Shown here in pieces: positions 18,740 through 25,329 of a stretch of DNA of 64,000 nt. A program made the translations under genes and the position numbers. Numbering within the stretch: position 1 is the stretch's first letter; each line of letters opens with the position of its first letter. The notes under the pieces were generated by a model, which searched no databases, was not told the origin of the DNA, and saw only the letters and a list, made by a program, of their open reading frames with translations. The stretch is taken from the NCBI RefSeq assembly GCF_026008515.1, contig NZ_BQYM01000008.1, positions 156,858-220,857 on the forward strand. Reading direction: 5' to 3'. Origin of the DNA: Hoyosella levis (GTDB lineage Bacteria > Actinomycetota > Actinomycetes > Mycobacteriales > Mycobacteriaceae).

Positions 18740-18822
18740 AGTGGAAACTTCTTCCGCTCCATTCGGGAAAAGCTTCCACTGGCACGCGGCAACTGGCACG
18801 CGGCAACTGGCGCGCGGCAACC
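18740..18822. repeat. Inverted repeat plus three tandem 14-bp repeats
   Basis: AGTGGAAACTT at 18740-18750 pairs with AAGCTTCCACT at 18770-18780 (10 of 11). Directly after come GGCACGCGGCAACT at 18781-18794 and 18795-18808 and a variant GGCGCGCGGCAACC at 18809-18822. They fill the gap between tRNA-Ser and the carrier gene. No coding sense is apparent. Confidence 0.8.
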
Positions 18823-18852
18823 CGCTACCGGGCCCGCAGCTTGCCTCCCCCT

Positions 18853-18885
18853 TCGTAACTGAATACGGTTATCGTTATCTAAATC
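18853..18885. promoter_or_regulatory. AT-rich candidate operator upstream of the carrier/flavoprotein operon
   Basis: An AT-rich stretch containing GGTTATCGTTATCT lies about 15 bp before the carrier start. On the other strand it reads as repeated GATAAC, which loosely resembles Fur/Zur-type half-sites. The resemblance is weak and the regulator is unknown. Confidence 0.3.
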
Positions 18886-18897
18886 CTTGGGGGAACG

Positions 18898-19938
18898 ATG
18901 ACCACTGCCCGACATCGCGCGCCTGCACGCCCGCTGCGGCGCCACCTACCGCCACCATTGCTCCTGCTCGGCGCCATCATCATCGGGATCGTAGCCGCGG
19001 CCCTGGCCCCCGGCACCGGGGAGAGCCTGGACCAAAGCACCACCATGACCCTCTTCGTACTGGTCGTGCTGATTCTTCTGCCGCTCGACCTCGCGGCCAT
19101 GCGCGCCGCGCTCTCGAGCAGGCGATTGGTCGCCGCCGCGCTCGTGCTGAACTTCCTCGTCATCGCACCGATCGGCATCGGCCTGGCCTGGCTCACCTTG
19201 AATGGCCATCCCGCCGCGATGCTCGGGCTGATGCTGTACTTCCTGGCCCCCTGCACCGACTGGTTCCTCGCGTTCACTCGCATCGCGGGCGGCAATACCG
19301 CCGCTGCGGCGGCCCTGGTCCCCGCCAACCTGGTCGGCCAGGTGCTGCTGTTTCCCGTGGTCGTCATGCTCGGCGCGGGCACGAGCACGGGCACGCTTTC
19401 CCCCGGCGAGCTCTCCTCGACCCTGGCGCTGTGGTTCGGCGCCCCCATTGCGCTGGCTGTTGCCGCTCGACTCGTCCTGGCCCGCATCGGTTCGCGAGAG
19501 CGCGCCGCCGTGGACGCCACACGGATCACTGATGCGCTGGTGCCCTGGGTGCTGGCCGCGCTGGTGCTGCAGATATTCATGAGCAACGCGCCAGTCATGG
19601 CGGACCACAACACGCTGGTCCTGCCCGTGCTCGCCACGACCGCGCTCTTCCTCGCGGGCTCGCTGGGCATCGCCACCGCGACGGCATTCCGGCTGCGCCT
19701 GCCCCGCGCCGACCGCGTCACCCTCACGATGACCACCGCCGCTCGCAACGCGCCCATGATGCTCGCCATGAGCATGGTGGCCTTCCCGGACCAGCCCGTG
19801 CTGCACGCCACGATCGTGCTGGCGATGCTCCTCGAGTTCCCGCACCTCTCCCTGCTCGCGCATGTCCTCCGCGAGCGACCACGCACCCCTGCCGCAAGGA
19901 GCAACTATGAGCAAGCCGAGCCTGTCCCCCACCGTTGA
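18898..19938 (+). CDS. Bile acid:sodium symporter / ACR3-like membrane carrier
   Basis: The 346 residues are mostly hydrophobic, with about ten membrane segments in the BASS/arsenite-carrier fold. The motif LAPCTDWFLAFT resembles the ACR3 family's Cys-containing APCT motif, and AARNAPMML matches the conserved RNxP-type helix break near the C-terminus. Arsenite export is one possibility; transport of another small anion or metalloid is another. The 3' end overlaps the following flavoprotein gene by 32 nt, so they form an operon. No arsenate reductase or ArsR is next to it. Confidence 0.8.
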   Translation: MTTARHRAPARPLRRHLPPPLLLLGAIIIGIVAAALAPGTGESLDQSTTMTLFVLVVLILLPLDLAAMRAALSSRRLVAAALVLNFLVIAPIGIGLAWLTLNGHPAAMLGLMLYFLAPCTDWFLAFTRIAGGNTAAAAALVPANLVGQVLLFPVVVMLGAGTSTGTLSPGELSSTLALWFGAPIALAVAARLVLARIGSRERAAVDATRITDALVPWVLAALVLQIFMSNAPVMADHNTLVLPVLATTALFLAGSLGIATATAFRLRLPRADRVTLTMTTAARNAPMMLAMSMVAFPDQPVLHATIVLAMLLEFPHLSLLAHVLRERPRTPAARSNYEQAEPVPHR

Positions 19939-21037
19939 CGCCCTCGTGATCGGGGCCGGGCCCGCCGGCCTGGGCACCGCGCTCGCCCTGCAAGCCGTCG
20001 ATGGCATAACTTATGGCGTACTCGAGCAAGCCACCATCGGGCACACCTTCGAGCAGTGGCCCGACGAGATGAATCTCCTTACGCCGTCCTTCACCGGCAA
20101 TGCGTTCGGCGCGATCGACCTCAACGCGATCCACCCCCGGACGTCCCCTGCCCTGCTGCTGCAGACCGACTACCCCTCCGGCAAGGAGTACGCCCACTAC
20201 CTGCGAAAGATCACCGAGCACTACGAGGTGCCCGTCGTCGAGCACACCGGAGTCGAGCAGATCGTGCCCACGGACGACGACCAGTTCCAGGTGACGACCT
20301 CGCGGGGCGTGCTCACTGCTCGCACGATCGTGTGGGCCGGCGGCGAGTTCGTCCGTCCCGCCATCCCCCCGATCCCTGGCGCTGATCTGGCGACCCATAG
20401 CAGTGACGCGGCCGCCTGGGCTCCCCCACCGCGGGAACCAATTGTCGTCATCGGTGGCTTCGAGTCCGGCATCGACATCGCCTGCTCGCTGGCCGCGCGC
20501 GGCCACCACGTGACGGTTATTGATCCTGAGACGCCGTGGGAGCGCGCGAGCTCGGATCCCTCCCTCACGCTCGCGCCCCGCACCCAGGTGCGACTACGCG
20601 AGGCCCGCGCCACTGGCCACCACGAGCTGCGCGGCGGCCTAGCGGCGAGCTCCATCGAGAAGCACGACGGCAGCTATCTGGTGACGGCCAGCGACGGCAC
20701 GACGCATGCCTCGCGCGCCCGGCCGGTCCTCGCGACCGGCTACCGACCGCACCTCGGCCCGGTGGAGCATCTTTTCGAGAGCCGTGAGGACGGGTGGCCC
20801 GCGCTGACCGGCAATGATGAATCCACCATCACCCCGGGCTTGTTCCTCGCCGGCCCAGCCGTGCGGCACGCCCGCCTGCACCTGTGCTTCATCTACAAGT
20901 TCCGGCAGCGCTTCGCCCACGTGGCGCACACCATCGGCACGCGGCTCGGCATGGACACGAGCGCGCTGAAGGCGTGGAAGACCTCCGGCATGTGGGTAGA
21001 GGACGTGAGCTGCTGCGATACCTCGTGCGCCTGCTGA
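19907..21037 (+). CDS. FAD/NAD(P)-binding oxidoreductase with Cys-rich C-terminus
   Basis: The 376-residue protein has an N-terminal FAD Rossmann motif (VIGAGPAGLGTALAL), a second NAD(P) motif (VVIGGFESGIDIA) and a GLFLAGPAV segment, like CzcO/ArsO-type flavoproteins. It ends SCCDTSCAC, five Cys in the last nine residues, a possible metal or metalloid site not seen in ordinary monooxygenases. ATG 19907 has AAGGAG 7 nt upstream. It overlaps the carrier gene by 32 nt and probably acts with it. Confidence 0.8.
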   Translation: MSKPSLSPTVDALVIGAGPAGLGTALALQAVDGITYGVLEQATIGHTFEQWPDEMNLLTPSFTGNAFGAIDLNAIHPRTSPALLLQTDYPSGKEYAHYLRKITEHYEVPVVEHTGVEQIVPTDDDQFQVTTSRGVLTARTIVWAGGEFVRPAIPPIPGADLATHSSDAAAWAPPPREPIVVIGGFESGIDIACSLAARGHHVTVIDPETPWERASSDPSLTLAPRTQVRLREARATGHHELRGGLAASSIEKHDGSYLVTASDGTTHASRARPVLATGYRPHLGPVEHLFESREDGWPALTGNDESTITPGLFLAGPAVRHARLHLCFIYKFRQRFAHVAHTIGTRLGMDTSALKAWKTSGMWVEDVSCCDTSCAC

Positions 21038-21051
21038 GCCCGGCTCGCCGG

Positions 21052-21057
21052 TAGCAT
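21052..21057 (+). promoter_or_regulatory. -10 element of leaderless gluQRS promoter
   Basis: TAGCAT is followed by 7 nt and then GTG 21065. Confidence 0.45.
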
Positions 21058-21064
21058 CGGCGGA

Positions 21065-21982
21065 GTGTTGATCCCGCTCGTGCCCGCCACCGGGGCAGGC
21101 CGGTACGCGCCGAGCCCCACGGGGGACCTGCACCTGGGAAACCTCCGGACAGCACTGCTGGCGTGGCTGTTCGCCCGATCGACCGATCGCGCGTTCCTGA
21201 TGCGCATGGAGGACCTCGATGATCGAGTCGATCCCGACTCGGCGCAGCGGCAGCTCGCCGACATCGCGGCGCTCGGCATCGACTGGGACGGCCCGGTGCT
21301 CTACCAATCGGACCGGCAGGAGACGTATGAGGCAGAGCTGGACGAGCTGCGCGTCGCTGGCCTGACCTTCGAGTGCTTCTGCACGCGCCGCGAGATCCAT
21401 GCGGCGGCATCGGCCCCGCACGCTCCGCCTGGCTCGTACCCGGGAACGTGCCGGGACCTGACCGAGCAGCAGCGCGCCGAACGACGCGCGACCGGCCGCT
21501 CCCCTGCAGTGCGGCTGCGGACGAGCGCCACCCATTGCACGGTCAGCGATGCGCTGCATGGCCGCTACACCGGCGCGGTCGATGATTTCGTGATCCGGCG
21601 CGGCGATGGCACCTTCGCCTACAACTTCGTATGCGTGGTCGATGATCTCGCCACCGGGGTCGACCAGGTGGTCCGCGGTGATGACCTGCTCAGCTCCGCG
21701 CCGCGCCAGGCGTACCTCGCCTCCCTGCTCGGCCACGAGCCGCCGCAGTACGCGCATGTGCCCCTGGTGCTCGGGCCCAGCGGCAAGCGACTGGCCAAGC
21801 GCGATGGAGCGGTGACGATGCGCGAGATCGGCGACCCTCCTGCCCGGATCATGGGGCTACTGGCCCGATCGCTCGGGCTGAGCAACAAGGCGGAGGTCAC
21901 GCCGCACGACCTGCTCGGGGACTTCGATGCGGAGCTCCTCCCCCGCGAGCCGTGGACGTTCGCGCCCGGGCAGGCTCCCTGA
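21065..21982 (+). CDS. gluQ: Glutamyl-queuosine tRNA(Asp) synthetase
   Basis: GluQRS activates glutamate and attaches it to queuosine at the wobble position of tRNA-Asp. The 305 residues match a truncated GluRS catalytic core without the anticodon-binding domain. The HIGH-type motif appears as RYAPSPTGDLHLGN, the KMSKS-type as GKRLAKRDG, and Cys residues of the zinc site as ECFCTR and GTCRDL. YhhQ and Tgt genes within 4 kb support a queuosine role rather than ordinary glutamylation. The GTG start is predicted leaderless. Confidence 0.93.
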   Translation: MLIPLVPATGAGRYAPSPTGDLHLGNLRTALLAWLFARSTDRAFLMRMEDLDDRVDPDSAQRQLADIAALGIDWDGPVLYQSDRQETYEAELDELRVAGLTFECFCTRREIHAAASAPHAPPGSYPGTCRDLTEQQRAERRATGRSPAVRLRTSATHCTVSDALHGRYTGAVDDFVIRRGDGTFAYNFVCVVDDLATGVDQVVRGDDLLSSAPRQAYLASLLGHEPPQYAHVPLVLGPSGKRLAKRDGAVTMREIGDPPARIMGLLARSLGLSNKAEVTPHDLLGDFDAELLPREPWTFAPGQAP

Positions 21983-22085
21983 CCGCGCCCCGGCAAGCAG
22001 CGATCATGCAGGGTGCGCGGGGTGTGCCGTACTGTTGTCTCGTCACGAAGCAACCGCCGCGCCGCGATGAGCCAGGATCGAGCCA

Positions 22086-22661
22086 ATGAGCCAAGGGAAG
22101 AAAAAACCACGCCGCGATGGCCGCCATGCCCCGGCGGGCGACGGCCGCAATCCACGTGCCTTCGATCCGCACGCCGCATACGGCGCCGATGCCTCGTACT
22201 TGCCTTCCGGGCATGAGCCGGCCGACCTAGCGCCGCGCGCGATCGCCCGCGTCATCGACGGATTGTTTGTCGGCATCCCTGCTGTTTTCATATACCGGGT
22301 TCTCGGCGAGGGCCTTGGCGCGTTCGGCGGATTCCTTGGCGCGCTGATCTACGGCGTCACCCTGATCGCATACTCGGTGATCCTCGAGTCCGAGAGCGGG
22401 CAGACGTTCGGCAAGCGCATCATGCGGCTGCGCGTGTACGGCCCCAACGGCGAGTTCCCCACGCGCAGCGAGGCTTTCCGCCGTAACTCCTTCTACATCC
22501 TTCAAGCCCTGGTGATGATGCCTTTCCTCGCGGTGGCCTTCCTCGCCTTGGTCGTGACGGGCGCTGCGGTGGCATCGATCGCGGTCAGCATCGCACGGAG
22601 CCCGCGCAAGCAGGGCAGGCATGACGACATCGCGGATGGCACCCAGGTGGTCCGCGCCTGA
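22086..22661 (+). CDS. RDD family membrane protein
   Basis: The 191 residues have a Lys/Arg-rich cytoplasmic N-terminus, then APRAIARVIDGLFV containing the Arg and first Asp of the RDD signature, GQTFGKRIMRLRV and the closing GRHDDIADGTQVV. Three to four membrane segments are visible. RDD proteins have no agreed function; some act as ion antiporters. ATG 22086 was preferred over an in-phase-looking ATG at 22067, which starts a different frame. It lies 3' of gluQRS and 21 nt before the yhhQ start. Confidence 0.85.
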   Translation: MSQGKKKPRRDGRHAPAGDGRNPRAFDPHAAYGADASYLPSGHEPADLAPRAIARVIDGLFVGIPAVFIYRVLGEGLGAFGGFLGALIYGVTLIAYSVILESESGQTFGKRIMRLRVYGPNGEFPTRSEAFRRNSFYILQALVMMPFLAVAFLALVVTGAAVASIAVSIARSPRKQGRHDDIADGTQVVRA

Positions 22662-22682
22662 GATGTGTGGTTGGATACCCGG

Positions 22683-23402
22683 ATGCCTAACGCCAGCTTG
22701 ACCGCCGACCAGCCTGGCCCCGCCGTTTTCGCGCGCGCGAGCAGCGGAATGTACGCCACGATCGTCGCGGTTTTCGCGTCCCTGTTGTTCATGGCGAACA
22801 TCGCCGCCACCAAGGGTGTCGAGTTCGGCCCCATCGTGGGCGACTTCTCGATCATCACCGATGGCGGCTTCTTCCTCATCCCGCTCGCCTACATCCTCGG
22901 TGATGTGCTCGCGGAGGTCTACGGCTTCCGGGCCGCGCGCCGCGCGATCCTCATCGGCTTCGGGGTAGCGATCCTCGCAGCCGTGTCGTTCTGGATCGTG
23001 ACGCTGCTGCCCCCGGCGAGCTTCTACGAGGGGCAGGAATCCCTCGAGGCGGTAGTGGGCGTCTATCCGCAGATCCTCGTGGCGAGCCTCACCGCCTTCC
23101 TGCTCGGGCAGATGTTCAACTCGTACGTGCTCGTGCGGATCAAGGAGCGCACCAAGGAGCGGCACCTGTGGGCGCGCCTCATGGGCTCCTCGGTGGTCGG
23201 GCAGTTCACTGACACGCTGATCTTCTGCGCCATCGCTGCCACGGCCATCGGCATCAGCACGATGGATGACTTCCTCAACTACCTGTTCTTCGGATTTGTG
23301 TACAAGACCGCGGTGGAAGCAATCCTGCTTCCGGTGACCTATCAGGTCGTTGCCCTGGTGAAGAAGCACGAGCCCACCTACGCTATTCCTGAGCAGGCCT
23401 AG
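22683..23402 (+). CDS. yhhQ: Queuosine precursor transporter (YhhQ/VUT family)
   Basis: This 239-residue membrane protein of the COG1738 family imports queuine or preQ1-type precursors. Conserved segments are SLLFMANIAATKGVEFGPI, LAYILGDVLAEVYGFRAARR and SSVVGQFTDTLIF, with about six membrane helices. ATG 22683 gives the usual N-terminus; a GTG at 22665 is also in frame. It sits between gluQRS and tgt. No queC/D/E/F synthesis genes are in the window, consistent with salvage. Confidence 0.9.
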   Translation: MPNASLTADQPGPAVFARASSGMYATIVAVFASLLFMANIAATKGVEFGPIVGDFSIITDGGFFLIPLAYILGDVLAEVYGFRAARRAILIGFGVAILAAVSFWIVTLLPPASFYEGQESLEAVVGVYPQILVASLTAFLLGQMFNSYVLVRIKERTKERHLWARLMGSSVVGQFTDTLIFCAIAATAIGISTMDDFLNYLFFGFVYKTAVEAILLPVTYQVVALVKKHEPTYAIPEQA

Positions 23403-23420
23403 ACCTCGGGAAGGCACACC

Positions 23421-23693
23421 ATGGCGGCATCGCGCGCATCCATCGCATCCTCGGGCTCGGTGCTGTCGATCGCCTCGACGGGCTCCGTCCTCTCCATCGC
23501 CTCCTCGGGCTCGGTGCTGTCCATAGGATCGACCGGCTCGGCGCTGTCGATCGGTTCCGCGGCATCATTCGGGTCGATCCTGTCGATCGGCTCGTTCCTC
23601 TCGGCGGGATCGGTGCTCTCGGGCCTCGCGATCTGGTCGTTCCGGAAATGGCGCACCAACCAGCTCGCGCCACGTCCGGAGCTGCACCGCTAG
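23421..23693 (+). CDS. Small Ser-triplet repeat protein (SGSVLSIAS repeats)
   Basis: The 90 residues consist of near-perfect 9-residue repeats ([ST]GSVLSI[AG]S, four in a row), with Ser at every third position from about residue 4 to 67. A hydrophobic-basic tail LAIWSFRKWRTNQLA follows. ATG 23421 has GGGAAGG 6 nt upstream and lies 18 nt after yhhQ, so it is probably in that operon. Short Ser-triplet proteins of this kind occur in other actinobacteria as uncharacterised proteins. The periodicity suggests a beta-helix or membrane-associated repeat. An antisense frame with DPxD repeats is explained by the same DNA repeats. Confidence 0.7.
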   Translation: MAASRASIASSGSVLSIASTGSVLSIASSGSVLSIGSTGSALSIGSAASFGSILSIGSFLSAGSVLSGLAIWSFRKWRTNQLAPRPELHR

Positions 23694-23732
23694 CTTGGCC
23701 CGCCCCGCGGCCGTACGCTGCTAGTCCTCGCC

Positions 23733-23803
23733 GCAAACGCACCCGTAACCCTCAAACGCGATAGAAAAATCCGGGGTCCGCGCGCAACTTCCGGTGCGTT
23801 TGC
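23733..23803. repeat. Inverted repeat, GCAAA-GCACC / CAAACGCGATAGAA family
   Basis: GCAAACGCACC at 23733-23743 pairs perfectly with GGTGCGTTTGC at 23793-23803. The left interior contains TCAAACGCGATAGAAA, which is shared with the repeat at 46521-46590, and the right arm is like the one at 60016-60033. Confidence 0.8.
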
Positions 23804-23860
23804 CCGGACGGCGTCGGCGGCGGCGGCGGCCACCACGCCCGGCCGCGGTCCAGCCTCGGA

Positions 23861-23913
23861 AGTGTTACCGCTTGCACCCTTTCGCGGCCGTCCGAGGGTG
23901 CAAAACCGCACAC
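23861..23913. repeat. Inverted repeat, GTGTGCGG-TTTTGCACCCT family
   Basis: CTTGCACCCT pairs with AGGGTGCAA, extended imperfectly by AGTGTTACCG against CCGCACAC. It is a diverged copy of the perfect repeat at 52215-52272. Confidence 0.75.
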
Positions 23914-23985
23914 AACCGGGGCCACCTGCCACCGGGCCGGGCAAACCGACCGGACCACCCGCCATCACGCCTGGCCAGCTAGCCC

Positions 23986-25227
23986 CTACCCCTCGCGCGG
24001 CGCGTAGTAGCGGCCGAGGACGTCCGCGCGCAGGTCCGCGAAGTAGCCGCCGTTGATGCTGTCGCGGATCTGGTCGACGAGGCGGATGATGAACCGCTCG
24101 TTGTGGATCGTCGCGAGGGTGGAGGCGAGGAATTCCTTCGACTTGTACAGGTGGTGCAGGTAGGCGCGCGTGTAGTGGCCGCAGGTGTAGCAGTCGCAGG
24201 TGTCGTCGATGGGCGTGAAGTCCCGCTTGAACCGGGCCTTGTCCATGTTGACGCGACCGGTGGGCAGGTAGATGGCGGCGTTGCGAGCGACGCGCGAGGG
24301 CGAGACGCAGTCGAAGGTGTCGGCGCCGTTCTCGATGGCGGTGAAGAGGTCGTCGGGCTCGCTGATGCCGAGCATGTGCTTGGGGGTCTCGTACGGAAGC
24401 TCCTCGTTGGCCCAGCGGACGATGGTGCCGAGGTTGTGCTTCTCGAGCGCGCCGCCGATCCCGTATCCGTCGAAGGGCCGGCCGGCGTAGGAGCGGAGCT
24501 TGGCGAGGCCGCGGGCTGCTTCCCGGCGCAGGTCCTCGTACTGGGCTCCCTGGACCACACCAAAGAGCGCCTGGTAGGGGCGATGGGTGCGGGCTTCGGT
24601 CTGGCGCTCATGCTCGTCGAGGCTGCGCTGCGCCCACAGCCGGGTGCGCTCGACGGATTCGACCTGGTAGTCGCGGGTATCGACGAGGGTGGTGAGCTCG
24701 TCGAAGGCGAACATGATGTCCGCACCGATCTCGTGCTGGATGCGCAGCGACACCTCGGGGGTGAAGCGGTGCTTCGAGCCGTTGATGTGGGACTTGAAGT
24801 TGACGCCGTCGTCGTCGACGTGGGCGAGGCGGTCGCGCTGGTGGGCGCGGATGTCCTCGGGGCGGGCCTTGCCGAGTTCCATGGCGAGGATCTTGCGGAA
24901 GCCGGATCCCATGGAGAGGACCTGGAATCCCCCGCTGTCGGTGAAGGTGGGGCCGGGCCAGTTCATGAAGCGGCCCAGCCCGCCTGCCTCGTCGATGATG
25001 TCGGAGCCGGGCTGCAGGTAGAGGTGGTAGGCGTTGGCCAGCACGGCCTGGGCGCCGAGGCTCTGCACGGTCTCGGGCAGGAGCGCCTTGACGGTCGCCT
25101 TGGTTCCCACGGGGATGAACGCGGGTGTCTCGATGGTGCCGTGGGGGGTGTGGATGGTCCCGGTGCGGCCGAGGCGTCCGTCGAGGGTGGCGTGGACGTC
25201 GAAGGGTTGCTGCTGGTTGTGTGGCAC
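23986..25227 (-). CDS. tgt: Queuine tRNA-ribosyltransferase
   Basis: Tgt exchanges G34 of GUN-anticodon tRNAs for queuine or preQ1. The 413 residues contain TFTDSGGFQVLSMG (active Asp region), FAFDELTTLVD, GIGGALEKHN and the zinc site DTCDCYTCGHYTRAYLHHL. GTG 25227 (VPHNQQQPFDVH) was chosen because it gives a family-like N-terminus; a TTG at 25251 is in frame but sits too close to its GGGAGG. It converges on the yhhQ operon, which supplies its substrate. Family length is normal. Confidence 0.94.
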   Translation of the reverse strand: MPHNQQQPFDVHATLDGRLGRTGTIHTPHGTIETPAFIPVGTKATVKALLPETVQSLGAQAVLANAYHLYLQPGSDIIDEAGGLGRFMNWPGPTFTDSGGFQVLSMGSGFRKILAMELGKARPEDIRAHQRDRLAHVDDDGVNFKSHINGSKHRFTPEVSLRIQHEIGADIMFAFDELTTLVDTRDYQVESVERTRLWAQRSLDEHERQTEARTHRPYQALFGVVQGAQYEDLRREAARGLAKLRSYAGRPFDGYGIGGALEKHNLGTIVRWANEELPYETPKHMLGISEPDDLFTAIENGADTFDCVSPSRVARNAAIYLPTGRVNMDKARFKRDFTPIDDTCDCYTCGHYTRAYLHHLYKSKEFLASTLATIHNERFIIRLVDQIRDSINGGYFADLRADVLGRYYAPREG

Positions 25228-25263
25228 GGATAGCCATCCAACCAGAGGCAACCCTCCCGACGA

Positions 25264-25319
25264 AAGCGTGCGGGCCCCGCGGCAGGCTCCCGAGGAGGGA
25301 AGCGATGCCGCGGGGCCCG
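25264..25319 (-). terminator. GC-rich hairpin downstream of the MMPL gene
   Basis: CGGGCCCCGCGGCA at 25271-25284 pairs perfectly with TGCCGCGGGGCCCG at 25306-25319, with a further CTTCCC/GGGAG stem in the loop. It is followed on the minus strand by CACGCTTTCGT. The weak T tract is typical of actinobacterial terminators. Confidence 0.65.
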
Positions 25320-25329
25320 GGAAGCGCGC

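Larger units (their letters stand above)
23694..23985. other. Convergent intergenic gap with two inverted repeats
   Basis: These 292 bp lie between the convergent repeat-protein and tgt genes. They hold two separate inverted repeats, listed individually at 23733-23803 and 23861-23913, and a run of CGG triplets around 23813-23829. No gene is apparent. Confidence 0.6.

Noticed and set aside
23399..23659. A minus-strand frame with DPxD/TEPxxAM repeats
   Set aside because: It mirrors the Ser-repeat gene. The plus-strand frame has a good ribosome site, operon spacing and the better protein pattern, so the minus frame is treated as a shadow.
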